Of a DNA stretch of 64,000 nucleotides, positions 42,327 to 51,670 are shown one piece after another. Within the stretch, counting starts at the first letter, position 1; each line of letters starts with the position of its first letter. Origin of the DNA: Lederbergia sp. NSJ-179 (GTDB taxonomy: Bacteria; Bacillota; Bacilli; Bacillales; Bacillaceae_C); NCBI RefSeq assembly GCF_022867885.1, contig NZ_JALIFP010000003.1, positions 143,477-207,476 on the forward strand, written 5' to 3'. The notes below the pieces were generated by a model. It ran no database searches, was not told where the DNA came from, and worked only from the letters and a program-made list of their open reading frames with translations. The translations under genes were made by a program, and so were the position numbers.

Positions 42327-43433
42327 ATGTTCTGGAATACTTGGCAACATTATTTTTCTTTTGAGAATTTAAAATCACTTGCGATTGCAATCATTGCCTT
42401 TCTTTTCTTTTTATTTTTAAGAAAGGTTTTTACCAAATATGTATTTGCTTTTTTTTTTAAGCTGACGCAAAAAGTTCCTGGGGAACTCTTTTCAAATATT
42501 GTCAGAGCTTTTGAAAAACCGATGCAATGGTTATTTATTATTATTGGCCTCTACATTGCGGTTGCCTATTTTCCTTATTTAGACAAGACCAATCCTTTAT
42601 TCCTCCATTTGGTGAGAGCGGCTATTATTTATCTAGTAGGATGGGGGCTATTTAATCTAGCTGATTCTTCTTCCACTCTATTTAAAAAAATAAGTAAAAA
42701 GTTCAACTTTAATATTGATGAGATCCTCATTCCGCTATTATCAAAGTCGCTTCGATTTATGATTGTGGCGATAACGATTGCGGTGATTGCGGAAGAGTTT
42801 GAATATAATGTCAGTACATTTGTAGCTGGGTTAGGCATAGGAGGATTAGCGTTTGCTTTAGCAGCAAAAGATGCATTGGCGAATTTATTTGGCGGTGTCG
42901 TGATTATAACGGAAAAGCCGTTTACGATTGGTGATTGGATTTTAACCCCAACAGTAGAAGGAACGGTAGAAGATATAACCTTTCGCAGTACGAAAATCCG
43001 CACATTCGCCGATGCGGTAGTGACAGTTCCGAATTCCACTCTAGCGAATGAGGCGATTACGAATTGGAGTAAGATGAAGAAAAGACAAATCTCTTTTAAG
43101 CTACGATTACCTCATCATACTTCAAGAGAAAAGGTTGAAAAAACAACCCGGAAAATGGAGGAGTTACTTAGGAATCATCCTGGTGTTCATCCCGAGACGA
43201 TTTTTGTTAAATTTGATGAATTTAAAGAAAATGGCTATGAGCTGATGCTTTACTTTTTTACGAAAACTACAAACTGGGGAGAGTACTTAGATATTAAGGA
43301 AGAAATCAATTTGAACATTATATCTATACTAGATGATGAGGATCTTTCGATTGCCATACCGGTTAGAAAATTATTGAATGAATCTAATCAGGAAGGTCCT
43401 GAAAAAGAGAAGTCAGTAGCAAGCGAATCATGA
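42327..43433 (+). CDS. MscS-family mechanosensitive channel
   Basis: A 368-residue membrane protein. Four N-terminal helices precede the pore helix AGLGIGGLAFALAAKDALANLFGGVVI; the beta domain has KPFTIGDWI and ITFRSTKIRTFADAVVTVPNS, and the C-terminal domain is cytoplasmic. Such channels release solutes on hypo-osmotic shock. ATG 42327 is 11 bases after AAGGAGGT. Confidence 0.93.
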   Translation: MFWNTWQHYFSFENLKSLAIAIIAFLFFLFLRKVFTKYVFAFFFKLTQKVPGELFSNIVRAFEKPMQWLFIIIGLYIAVAYFPYLDKTNPLFLHLVRAAIIYLVGWGLFNLADSSSTLFKKISKKFNFNIDEILIPLLSKSLRFMIVAITIAVIAEEFEYNVSTFVAGLGIGGLAFALAAKDALANLFGGVVIITEKPFTIGDWILTPTVEGTVEDITFRSTKIRTFADAVVTVPNSTLANEAITNWSKMKKRQISFKLRLPHHTSREKVEKTTRKMEELLRNHPGVHPETIFVKFDEFKENGYELMLYFFTKTTNWGEYLDIKEEINLNIISILDDEDLSIAIPVRKLLNESNQEGPEKEKSVASES

Positions 43434-43441
43434 ATGTTTAA

Positions 43442-43476
43442 AAGGAAGTGTCAGAGTTCACGGCACTTCCTTTTTT
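43442..43476 (+). terminator. Terminator after channel gene
   Basis: AAGGAAGTG pairs with CACTTCCTT and runs into six Ts. Confidence 0.9.
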
Positions 43477-43479
43477 ACG

Positions 43480-43700
43480 GGATAGGAAAGTATAAAAATT
43501 GGCTAATGTTTGGATCTAGCTCCAGGCGCCATCGGCTCGAGGTCAAATAACCTGAGACAATAAAAGTCAAGACCGGACTTTTCTTGTCTCAGAACATTTG
43601 CTTGTCGCGGGCCAACAGGATGTTGGTCAGAACGGCGTTGCGCCAGGACGGCGCGAACTTAGCCGTTCATCCGTTAAACGGGCGCCTTGCGCTTTTCTTA
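43480..43700 (+). repeat. Intergenic repeat copy R4 (hybrid)
   Basis: It starts like R1 (GGGATAGGAAAGTATAAA), carries the type B hairpin CTGAGACAA ... TTGTCTCAG in the middle, then about 60 bases unique to this copy (GCCAACAGGATGTTGGTC, GGCGTTGCGCC), and ends with the common CTTGCGCTTTTCTTA. Confidence 0.88.
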
Positions 43701-43889
43701 ACAGGATAGGAAAGTATAAATTTTGGCTAATGTTGGATCTAGCTCCAGCGCCCAGCGACTAGCAAACTTTCGGTGCCTTCCTACGATAAGTCAACATCGA
43801 TTCACCCTTCGGGTTCATCGTGTTTCCTTTATCTCGTCAGGCCCCTAAAAAGTTTGTACGTCGCTAAACGGGCGCTTGCGCTTTTCTTA
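43701..43889 (+). repeat. Intergenic repeat copy R5 (type A)
   Basis: Nearly identical to R1, from ACAGGATAGGAAAG to CGCTTGCGCTTTTCTT, with changes near GGTGCCTTCCTACGATAAG. Directly tandem to R4 and abutting the stop codon of the convergent YeiH-like gene. Confidence 0.92.
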
Positions 43890-44912
43890 TTACACAATAA
43901 AGTAGGCTAAAATCGAAAGACAAATCGATGTAACGGTCATGGCAATGAGTGGTTTTAATGCGCGAGAACGCAAGTCTTTTAAGCTTACATTCAGTCCAAG
44001 TCCGACCATAGCCGCCGTGAGTAACCAGGTTGTGATCGTGTAAATGCCTTGCATCACCGTATCTGATACAGGAATCGAATGGCCAAATACATAGCTTCCC
44101 AATATACTTAAGAGGATAAAACCAAGCAAAAACCATGGGAATTCAACCTTGGCATTTTGCTCAGAGTCTTTATTTTTCCGTTTCATCATAAAAATAAAAA
44201 TAAAGCAAATCGGGACAAGTAAAAATACACGCCCTAATTTCGCCAGTAAGGCAATGGCAAGAGCGTCTTTCCCTGCAAGGTCTGCTGCAATCGCAACGTG
44301 GGCAAGCTCGTGCAGACTAATCCCCGACCAAATCCCATAATCCAATGCTTCTAAAGGAAGAAAGGGTCTTAAGATCGTATACGCAATCGCAAATACCGTT
44401 CCCATTAAAGCGATAATTCCAACCCCGATGGCGGTGTCCTCATCCTTTGATTTCACGATAGGTGCGACAGCGGCAATGGCTGCAGCCCCACATACTCCTG
44501 TACCAACTCCTAGTAAAAGTGAGATCATTTTATCGGCTTTTAGCACTTTTGCCAGCCAAATGGTCAACAGAATCGCAAAGGTAATGACAAGGGCATCGCG
44601 TGCGAGTAACCCGAGTCCATCGTGTAAAACAACATCAATATTTAATTTAAGACCATATAAAATGATGGCGAGACGTAATAGTTTTTTCGATGAAAAGGTA
44701 ATCCCTGTTCGAACCGTTTCGGGATAGCCGAAAATTTGTCGGTAGATGACAGCAATAATAATGGCACATGCCAATTGCCCAACACGGTCAAATCCAGGAA
44801 CCATTGCTAATATATAGCCTAAAAGGGCGATGAAAAAAGTGAAAGCTATTCCAGCGATCCATTTACCAGCTAGATTCTCTTCTGCTACTTGTTTTTGTGT
44901 GAGGGAACTCAC
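43890..44912 (-). CDS. YeiH-family putative anion/sulfate exporter
   Basis: A 340-residue, ten-helix membrane protein of UPF0324 (YeiH). It has LRLAIILYGLKLN, GVGTGVCGAAAIAAVAPIVKSKDEDTA and SGISLHELAHVAIAA. GTG 44912 lies seven bases after GGAGG. Divergent from a CysL/YeiE-like LysR regulator, which usually accompanies it; transport of sulfite or related sulfur anions is suggested by that pairing. Confidence 0.9.
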   Translation of the reverse strand: MSSLTQKQVAEENLAGKWIAGIAFTFFIALLGYILAMVPGFDRVGQLACAIIIAVIYRQIFGYPETVRTGITFSSKKLLRLAIILYGLKLNIDVVLHDGLGLLARDALVITFAILLTIWLAKVLKADKMISLLLGVGTGVCGAAAIAAVAPIVKSKDEDTAIGVGIIALMGTVFAIAYTILRPFLPLEALDYGIWSGISLHELAHVAIAADLAGKDALAIALLAKLGRVFLLVPICFIFIFMMKRKNKDSEQNAKVEFPWFLLGFILLSILGSYVFGHSIPVSDTVMQGIYTITTWLLTAAMVGLGLNVSLKDLRSRALKPLIAMTVTSICLSILAYFIV

Positions 44913-45015
44913 TCAAACACCTCCTGAGATCATCATAAGGAGCTCCTTTATATAAGTAAAATAATTAGTTATAATCATAATGATAAGTAAACGTTATAAA
45001 GGTGTGAAGAGACCG

Positions 45016-45915
45016 ATGGATCAGTATTTGCAAGTGTTTGTGATGGTCGCTGAAAAACAAAATTTTTCTCGAGCTGCAGAGGAGTTGCATATGACGCAAC
45101 CGGCAGTGAGCCAGTATATTCGTGCCTTTGAAGAGAATATTGGTATAAGGCTATTGGAGCGAACGAATAAATATGTGCAACTGAATAAAGCGGGAGAAAT
45201 TGTCTATCATCATGCGAAGGAAATTTTAGGGCTCTATACAAAAATGCAACATTTAGTAGACGACTTGACGCATAAAGCGAAGGGGGAGCTTACAATTGGA
45301 GCAAGCTATACGTTTGGCGAATATGTGTTACCGCATGTTTTAACCGTTTTACAACAAAAGTATCCTGAAATTGATCCCTCTGTTACAATTGCCAATACAG
45401 CGACAATTGCAGAGTTAGTCACAAGCCACCAATTGGATATAGGTATTGTCGAAGGAAGGTTTAAAGATAAGGAATTGCTAGAGGAGAAGTTCGCAGAGGA
45501 CTTAATGGTGGTTGTCGCCTCCGCTCATCATCGATTGGCAAGAAAAAAAGTGGTCACCATTAGCGATTTAGAAGAAGAAATATGGGTCGTTCGTGAACAG
45601 GGATCAGGCACACGAGAGGCTACTGAAAAAGTGTTCCGTCAGTTTTTATTTTCTCCAAAGAAACAAATCGTTTTTAGCAGTACCCAGCCGATTAAAGAAG
45701 CGGTCGAGGCAGGACTAGGGATTAGCTTGTTATCCAAATGGGCGATTCAAAAAGAGATCAAGAATAAAGATTTGCACATCTTAAATATAAAAGGGTTACC
45801 ATTTGCCCGGCAGTTTTCGCTGATTACCAAATCCCCTTTTCAAACGAAGGCACTGGAGGTTTTTATCGATCTGCTCCGAGAAGGAGGTCTGTCTCCGGAT
45901 AATAGGAAGGAGTGA
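45016..45915 (+). CDS. LysR-family regulator, CysL/YeiE-like
   Basis: A 299-residue LysR regulator. HTH: NFSRAAEELHMTQPAVSQYIRAFEE; the effector domain starts near GELTIGASYTFGEYVLP. Length and partner gene fit CysL (YwfK), which controls sulfite reductase genes in Bacillus subtilis. ATG 45016 is chosen; GTG 45004 is possible. The 103-bp region divergent from yeiH probably holds its sites. Confidence 0.9.
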   Translation: MDQYLQVFVMVAEKQNFSRAAEELHMTQPAVSQYIRAFEENIGIRLLERTNKYVQLNKAGEIVYHHAKEILGLYTKMQHLVDDLTHKAKGELTIGASYTFGEYVLPHVLTVLQQKYPEIDPSVTIANTATIAELVTSHQLDIGIVEGRFKDKELLEEKFAEDLMVVVASAHHRLARKKVVTISDLEEEIWVVREQGSGTREATEKVFRQFLFSPKKQIVFSSTQPIKEAVEAGLGISLLSKWAIQKEIKNKDLHILNIKGLPFARQFSLITKSPFQTKALEVFIDLLREGGLSPDNRKE

Positions 45916-45920
45916 GTCCA

Positions 45921-47036
45921 TTGTTATCAACGATCCTCGCCAATAAAATTATCGATGAAGTGAAAAAACTTATGGATAAAGATTTTATCATTGTGAATAC
46001 AGATGGGGAAATTGTTGCTAGCTCTGATGAAGAGCGAATCGGACAGTATCATGAAGGTGCGCTGCTGTGTGTACAAGAACGGAGAAAAGTGATCATTACA
46101 CAAGAGGACGTTCCAAAGTTAAAGGGTGTAAAAGCGGGGGTTAATTTACCGATTATGTTCCATGGACAAGTGATCGGGGTGATTGGTATTACAGGAGACC
46201 CTGAGGATACGTTACCTTTCGGTGAGCTGCTGCAAAAGATGACGGAGCTATTCATTCGTGAAAGTTATTATTCAGAACAAACGCAATGGCGTTCAAGAAT
46301 GATTGAATCTCTTGTACTCGATTGGATCCAAAGAAAGGAATGGTCACCGGAATTTTTAGAACGGGCCCATGTACTAAAAGTTGATTTACAGATGAGACGA
46401 TTGCCCGTTTTTATTCAATTGGATACCGAACCGGCTTATATATTTGATCGTCTTGGGCAATTAGAATTTGCCTGGGGAGAACATACAGGAAATGACTTGA
46501 TGATCCAATGGGGAAATGACCGTTTTTTGCTTTTACACGGGGAGCAAGTTCTAAGAAAAGAGGATTTGTATGTTAAGCTACACCAAGTAAAAACATTTAT
46601 GGAGCAATCCTGGAAAATACCCGTCTCTATCGGTGTTGGGGCAATCGTCGACCCACAGGAATTGGGAAGGGGAGTGGCCTGTGCTGAAAAAGCGCTGATG
46701 AGTGCAATGAAATCAAACAGTATTGTGTTTGAAGAAGATTTGCGTTTGCAACTTTGCTTGCAAGAAATAGGTGCTTCGACAAAAGAAGAATTTATCCGCC
46801 GTGTCCTCCAGCCTATACTCAATCAAAAGGATTTATTTGTCACCTTGAACGCCCTTTTTGCGAACAACCTATCGATGAAACAAACAGCGAAAGAATTGCA
46901 TATTCATATTAATACTCTTCATTATCGGTTGAAGAAAATAGAGGAGTTCACAAAGTTTGATCTAAAATCCGTTTCGAATTTGTTTAATCTTTATTTGGCC
47001 TTGCAGTTTTTGGATGAATCTACAAATATTCACTAA
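45921..47036 (+). CDS. CdaR-family regulator (YsfB-like) of glycolate genes
   Basis: A 371-residue regulator with the N-terminal sugar-diacid recognition domain (about 1-130: ANKIIDEVKKLMDKDFIIVNTDGEIVASSD), and a C-terminal PucR-type HTH (NNLSMKQTAKELHIHINTLHYRLKKIEE). TTG 45921 is eight bases after AAGGAG; GTG 45912 overlaps that site. It precedes glcD-glcF, as ysfB precedes ysfC-ysfD in Bacillus subtilis, so it likely activates them on glycolate or glycerate. Confidence 0.9.
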   Translation: MLSTILANKIIDEVKKLMDKDFIIVNTDGEIVASSDEERIGQYHEGALLCVQERRKVIITQEDVPKLKGVKAGVNLPIMFHGQVIGVIGITGDPEDTLPFGELLQKMTELFIRESYYSEQTQWRSRMIESLVLDWIQRKEWSPEFLERAHVLKVDLQMRRLPVFIQLDTEPAYIFDRLGQLEFAWGEHTGNDLMIQWGNDRFLLLHGEQVLRKEDLYVKLHQVKTFMEQSWKIPVSIGVGAIVDPQELGRGVACAEKALMSAMKSNSIVFEEDLRLQLCLQEIGASTKEEFIRRVLQPILNQKDLFVTLNALFANNLSMKQTAKELHIHINTLHYRLKKIEEFTKFDLKSVSNLFNLYLALQFLDESTNIH

Positions 47037-47129
47037 AAATAATGAGATCATTTTGCAGATCTATCTATAGAAAAAAGATGGGGAATTTTTTATGCTAATA
47101 GATAGAAAACTAGGAAAGAGTGAGTATAA

Positions 47130-48542
47130 ATGGTATCGGATGCGATAAAGGAAAAGTTGGCCGCCATTGTTGGGAAAGAAAATATCATGGATTCACAAGC
47201 TGAGAGACTTGTATATTCCTATGATGCGACACCGAATGTTCAAGCGCTGCCTGATCTTGTGCTTGCCCCTCGGACGACAGAACAGGTCGTGGGAATTGTA
47301 AACGTTTGCCAAGAGGAGAAAATTCCGATTGTGCCCCGTGGCTCTGGGTCGAATTTATGTGCAGGCACCGTACCCATCCAAGGTGGCGTTGTGCTTTTAT
47401 TTAAACATATGAATCGGATTCTTGAGGTGGATGAGGAAAACTTAACCGTGACCGTTCAGCCGGGAGTGATTACACAGGATTTGATTGAAACGGTTGAGCA
47501 AACGGGCTTATTCTATCCCCCGGATCCAAGTTCGATGAAAATCTCCACTATTGGTGGCAATATTAATGAAAATTCCGGTGGCCTTCGTGGTTTGAAATAT
47601 GGGGTAACCGCTGATTATGTGATGGGCTTGGAAGCGGTTTTGGCGAATGGTGAGGTTATTCGAACGAGAGGAAAATTAGCGAAGGATGTCGCAGGCTATA
47701 ATCTAACCCAATTGTTGGTGGGATCGGAGGGAACATTAGCGATTATCACGGAAGCTACGTTAAAGCTCATACCAAAACCTGAGACAAAAAAAACGATGTT
47801 AGCACTCTATGAAAATATCGATGCGGCCGCCCAATCTGTCTCGAAAATTATTGCAGCGCAAATTATTCCCGCTACTTTGGAATTTTTGGATCAGCCGACT
47901 TTGCAAGCGGTGGAGGATTTTTCACAAATTGGTTTACCAACCGATGTTGAGGCGGTGCTGTTAATAGAGCAGGATGGTCCGGAAGAGGTTGTAGCAAGGG
48001 ATGTGGAAAAAATGGCGGCGATCTGTGCAGAAGCAGGAGCGGCATCTGTGCAAATTGCAGCAAGCACTCAAGAAGCAGAGGCGTTGACGACGGCCAGGCG
48101 TGCGGCCTTGTCCGCACTAGCTAGATTAAAGCCAACCACGATCTTGGAGGATGCGACCGTCCCGCGTTCCGAGATTGCGAATATGGTGAAAGCGATTAAT
48201 GAGATTGCGGAGAAGCATCAGGTGAAAGTTTGCACGTTTGGTCATGCGGGTGATGGAAATTTGCATCCGACCTGTCCAACCGATGTGCGCAATCAGGATG
48301 AAATGGAGAGAGTAGAGGCGGCTTTTGCCGATATTTTCGATCAGGCCATTCAATTAGGTGGTACGATTACAGGAGAGCATGGAGTTGGAATGGTAAAAGC
48401 GCCGTATTTGGAATGGAAGGTAGGAGCCTCAGGTATTGCGGTGATGAAGGCCATTAAGCAGGCATTGGATCCTGTTGGAATTTTGAACCCAGGGAAAGTT
48501 TTTACAGAAAATGCGCGCAAACGATTGGTGGTGTCAAAATGA
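47130..48542 (+). CDS. glcD: Glycolate oxidase FAD subunit
   Basis: A 470-residue FAD-linked oxidoreductase of the GlcD type (YsfC). The PCMH-type FAD domain shows VPRGSGSNLCAGTVPIQGG, YPPDPSSMKISTIGGNINENSGG and GSEGTLAIITEATL; the C-terminal domain has CTFGHAGDGNLHPT and GTITGEHGVGMVK. It oxidises glycolate to glyoxylate with GlcF as electron-transfer partner. Four-base overlap with glcF. Confidence 0.95.
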   Translation: MVSDAIKEKLAAIVGKENIMDSQAERLVYSYDATPNVQALPDLVLAPRTTEQVVGIVNVCQEEKIPIVPRGSGSNLCAGTVPIQGGVVLLFKHMNRILEVDEENLTVTVQPGVITQDLIETVEQTGLFYPPDPSSMKISTIGGNINENSGGLRGLKYGVTADYVMGLEAVLANGEVIRTRGKLAKDVAGYNLTQLLVGSEGTLAIITEATLKLIPKPETKKTMLALYENIDAAAQSVSKIIAAQIIPATLEFLDQPTLQAVEDFSQIGLPTDVEAVLLIEQDGPEEVVARDVEKMAAICAEAGAASVQIAASTQEAEALTTARRAALSALARLKPTTILEDATVPRSEIANMVKAINEIAEKHQVKVCTFGHAGDGNLHPTCPTDVRNQDEMERVEAAFADIFDQAIQLGGTITGEHGVGMVKAPYLEWKVGASGIAVMKAIKQALDPVGILNPGKVFTENARKRLVVSK

Positions 48543-49864
48543 TGGAGATGACAATCCGGCAAAAGGGGATTCAGCAGGCATTTCAAGAAAGAATGGATGA
48601 ATCGGAATTGCTGAATTGTATGCGCTGTGGCTTTTGCCTGCCAGCATGTCCGACTTATATTGAAACAGGGTTTGATGAAACCCATTCCCCGCGCGGACGG
48701 ATCGCGCTAATGAAGGCAGTTTATGATGGTATGATTGCCCCAGATGAAGAGGTTGAGCATTCGTTACATGTTTGTTTAGGTTGCCGAGCGTGTGAGCCGG
48801 TTTGTCCAGCAGGGGTGCAATACGGGCATTTATTGGAGGAAGCAAGGGATATTTTTAATGAATATCATCCCCATTCCATGGCCGTGAAGGCGGTCCGCAA
48901 GACCGTGTTCGATGGGTTATTCCCCGATCAAAAGCGGATGGTTCAAGCAGTAGGATTGCTTGGTTTTTACCAAAAAAGCGGCCTGCAAGCTGTCGCTCGA
49001 AAAATTGGCTTTATGAAGTTGTTTCCGGAGAGTTTGCGGCAAATGGAGCGTGCTTTGCCCGAGGTACCGAAGCGGCGGACAATGAAAAACCGTCCGCAGA
49101 AAGTGGCTGCAACAGGGAAGCCTTCCGCGAAAGTCGCCTTTTTCTCTGGCTGTCTGATGGATACGATGTTTTTAAAAACGAATAACGCAACGATGAAACT
49201 ATTACAAAAAGCAGGCTGTGAGATTGTGATTCCAGAAGGGCAAGGTTGTTGCGGCGCTTTACATGGGCATAGCGGGGAAAAGGAAAAGGCGAAGGCATTG
49301 GCGAGGAGAAATATCGAGGCCTTTGAACAAACAAAAGCTGATTATATTATCGTCAATGCGGGTGGTTGCGGCGCCTTTTTAATCGATTATAGACATCTGC
49401 TAAAAGATGATCCTATGTATGCACAACGCGCTCGTGAGTTCAGTGCGAGAATGAAGGATATTTCACAGATTTTATACGAACTGGATTTTCATCAACGAGT
49501 TCCACTTGAAATTGAGGAGCAGGTGGTTACTTATCAGGATTCCTGCCACTTGCGGAATGTAATGAAAACAGCGGAAGCCCCCCGTTCCTTAATACAGGCC
49601 ATCACTGGAGCGGAGTACCGTGAAATGGAAAAAGCGGATAGTTGCTGTGGGTCAGCGGGCATTTATAATCTTGTTCAACCAGACATGTCGATGCAAATTC
49701 TAGATCATAAAATGGAAAAAGTAAATGCAACACAGGCGCGAACGATTGTGACAGCCAACCCGGGTTGCCTATTGCAAATGAAACTGGGGATTGAACGGGA
49801 AGGTTTAAGTGAAAAAGTGCGTGTGGTGCATATTGTGGATTTACTGTTAGAGGCATGTGAATGA
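48539..49864 (+). CDS. glcF: Glycolate oxidase iron-sulfur subunit
   Basis: A 441-residue iron-sulfur protein. Two 4Fe-4S sites (CMRCGFCLPACPTY and CLGCRACEPVCPAG) are followed by two cysteine-rich CCG domains (GCCGALHG and ADSCCGSAG). Its ATG overlaps the glcD stop (ATGA), so translation is coupled. It carries electrons from GlcD to the respiratory chain. Confidence 0.95.
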   Translation: MMEMTIRQKGIQQAFQERMDESELLNCMRCGFCLPACPTYIETGFDETHSPRGRIALMKAVYDGMIAPDEEVEHSLHVCLGCRACEPVCPAGVQYGHLLEEARDIFNEYHPHSMAVKAVRKTVFDGLFPDQKRMVQAVGLLGFYQKSGLQAVARKIGFMKLFPESLRQMERALPEVPKRRTMKNRPQKVAATGKPSAKVAFFSGCLMDTMFLKTNNATMKLLQKAGCEIVIPEGQGCCGALHGHSGEKEKAKALARRNIEAFEQTKADYIIVNAGGCGAFLIDYRHLLKDDPMYAQRAREFSARMKDISQILYELDFHQRVPLEIEEQVVTYQDSCHLRNVMKTAEAPRSLIQAITGAEYREMEKADSCCGSAGIYNLVQPDMSMQILDHKMEKVNATQARTIVTANPGCLLQMKLGIEREGLSEKVRVVHIVDLLLEACE

Positions 49865-50190
49865 GACCCTTGGGATTAAAATGCTCATATGAAACTTTAT
49901 ACTGCTAGAGATTACTTTATTAATAATTCAAGCCGGTTATTTCATTTTTTAAATGATCATTTATTATAAAGAGATCATTATTATTATTTTTAGAATTTAG
50001 TTTAAAAAGTAGTTCTTTATTACTAACTTTTAAAAAAAAGCAGGAATTAGCAGGAATTGATTAAATTTTTGTAGAATGGGTTAAATATTCAGATTATAAT
50101 CTATCGAGAGAGTTGCATCTGAATTAAACTAATAATTCGAATGTTAGAGTGGTATGGAGAAAGAATTTAAGTGTTTAGCATTTCTTGAAA

Positions 50191-50248
50191 AGGGAAAACA
50201 TTCTTAAACTAGAGAAAGTTTAGTTTCAGAGTGTTTTCCCCTTTTTAC
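50191..50248 (+). terminator. Terminator in the 756-bp non-coding stretch
   Basis: GGGAAAACA (from 50193) pairs with TGTTTTCCC, with an inner TAAACT/AGTTTA stem, followed by CTTTTT. It may be the far end of the glcDF transcript or of an untranslated RNA within 49865-50190. Confidence 0.8.
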
Positions 50249-50373
50249 AATTATTTGGAGAGTGTTCAAGGATTACTAATTTATATTTGTTATTCTTGCA
50301 AATAAATGTAATCAAAAATAATCCCCTAATTTTACAGGGAAGATTAAAGTTAAATAATAAAGAAACGCAAAGG

Positions 50374-50444
50374 GTTTGCCAATAAAAGGTTTATAGAAAA
50401 ACCATTAAAAAATGAGGGTGCCTCAAGTAAGGTTGGCAAGCAAA
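50374..50444 (+). ncRNA. Candidate structured RNA, three-way junction
   Basis: GTTTGCCAA pairs with TTGGCAAGC as the closing stem; within it lie GGTTT-ATAGAA-AAACC and TGAGG-GTG-CCTCA. It is preceded by ACGCAAAGG and sits about 180 bases before the DUF5316-like gene. I do not match it to a known riboswitch. The rest of 49865-50620 is AT-rich without a supported ORF. Confidence 0.4.
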
Positions 50445-50620
50445 AAGTTATCAATGGAAATAGTTAGGATGAATAATATAGACCCACATTTTATTTGATT
50501 AGTTGCATACTATTTACATTAGATGAAGTGACAGTTTTTCGTTATAGGGAACAAAAAATGCCTTATTTATGAGAATTTATAGAAGGGTTGTACATCTATA
50601 TAAGTTAGGAGGGGTTCTCA

Positions 50621-50926
50621 ATGAATAAATTTTTAAGCCTAGGTATTTTGCTTGCGATTATTTCGCTTATTATTGGATTTGTTACAAACGATTGGATGTT
50701 AGTCCTTAAAATTTCCGGTGTTGTCGTACTCATTCCGCTCCTTTTAGCCGGTCTGTTTACTGGCGCGCTTGCGGGAGGAGATAGAGTCCGGGCTAATTAT
50801 GCCTCGGAATCGAGGGACTCAAGAGAAGAGAGGATAAATTGGGTGAAAAATTTCCTTTTCATTGCCATCCCTAATTTTGCTTTTATCCTGGTTTTGCTTG
50901 CTGTTGATTATTTTTACTCTTTGTAA
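50621..50926 (+). CDS. DUF5316-like small membrane protein
   Basis: A 101-residue protein with helices at about 5-22, 27-50 and 76-98 and a polar stretch GGDRVRANYASESRDSREER between them, as in DUF5316. TTAGGAGGGG precedes ATG 50621. Function unknown. Confidence 0.8.
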   Translation: MNKFLSLGILLAIISLIIGFVTNDWMLVLKISGVVVLIPLLLAGLFTGALAGGDRVRANYASESRDSREERINWVKNFLFIAIPNFAFILVLLAVDYFYSL

Positions 50927-51022
50927 AGAAAGTTGGTTCAAGGCAATTTGATGAGCTTCGTGAGTGATAGCGAAGCTCTTTCCTTTTTGCTTAAATTATT
51001 ATTTCCTTGAGAGGTTTTTTCA

Positions 51023-51562
51023 TTAAGCTTTCCCCTTTTTCGGCCAGATAAAATTAGAAAGGGCGATTAAGAAGTCAATCCCCAGCACAAGTGACCATAG
51101 TTTCCAAAAACCATCCAATACTTCTGTGCGTGATGGATCTTGAATAAAAAAGATAAGACCAAGCAAAAAGGCACTCCCAATCAGATAAGCGACGACATGC
51201 TGTCCCCAACTTTTAAAATAATGCTTGGCATAATCCATTCCATAACGCTTAAGTGGTTTGGGTCCTTGTTTCATAATATAATAACGGAATCGCTCATCAG
51301 CCCACCGAATCATACTTTTTCCAAAGGCTAATGAAATCCCAATATAAATGGCTGCGAGTCCATGGGCTTGGGTGGCAATGGCTCCGTGATATAAATCAAT
51401 ACTGGTTGTTGCCAATAAGATGAGATCAATGACAGGTGTTAGGGCTAGGAAGAAAAACCCTAATTTTTCTTTTTTTAAAAGATATCTTGTGATAAATCCA
51501 AGTATAATCACAACCCAAAAGCCAATCTCAGCGGCAACAATCATCCAAGCGACAAAATTCAA
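51023..51562 (-). CDS. YmcC-like integral membrane protein
   Basis: A 179-residue membrane protein with five hydrophobic segments and a basic middle loop (ERFRYYIMKQGPKPLKRYG). It starts at TTG 51562 after GAGGG. Divergent from a TetR gene, as ymcC and pksA are neighbours in Bacillus subtilis. Two ATACAACTGTAT operators lie between them. Function unknown. Confidence 0.78.
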   Translation of the reverse strand: MNFVAWMIVAAEIGFWVVIILGFITRYLLKKEKLGFFFLALTPVIDLILLATTSIDLYHGAIATQAHGLAAIYIGISLAFGKSMIRWADERFRYYIMKQGPKPLKRYGMDYAKHYFKSWGQHVVAYLIGSAFLLGLIFFIQDPSRTEVLDGFWKLWSLVLGIDFLIALSNFIWPKKGKA

Positions 51563-51580
51563 TCTTCATCCCTCTTTTCA

Positions 51581-51640
51581 ATACAACTGTATGAATTAGG
51601 GTTAAAATATATCATGATTTCCGTTTTGATACAACTGTAT
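51581..51640. promoter_or_regulatory. Twin operators for the TetR-family regulator
   Basis: ATACAACTGTAT occurs at 51581-51592 and again at 51629-51640, 48 bases apart. Each is a near-palindrome (ATACA-TGTAT). The second overlaps the expected -35 region of the TetR gene, and the first lies in the leader of the divergent membrane-protein gene. Confidence 0.75.
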
Positions 51641-51670
51641 TTTTTAAAATATTTTTGCTAAAATAGCAGT

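Noticed and set aside
50340..50445. c-di-GMP-I riboswitch
   Set aside because: ACGCAAAGG is similar to the start of that motif, but the second conserved GACGCAAAGCC segment and tetraloop receptor are not there.
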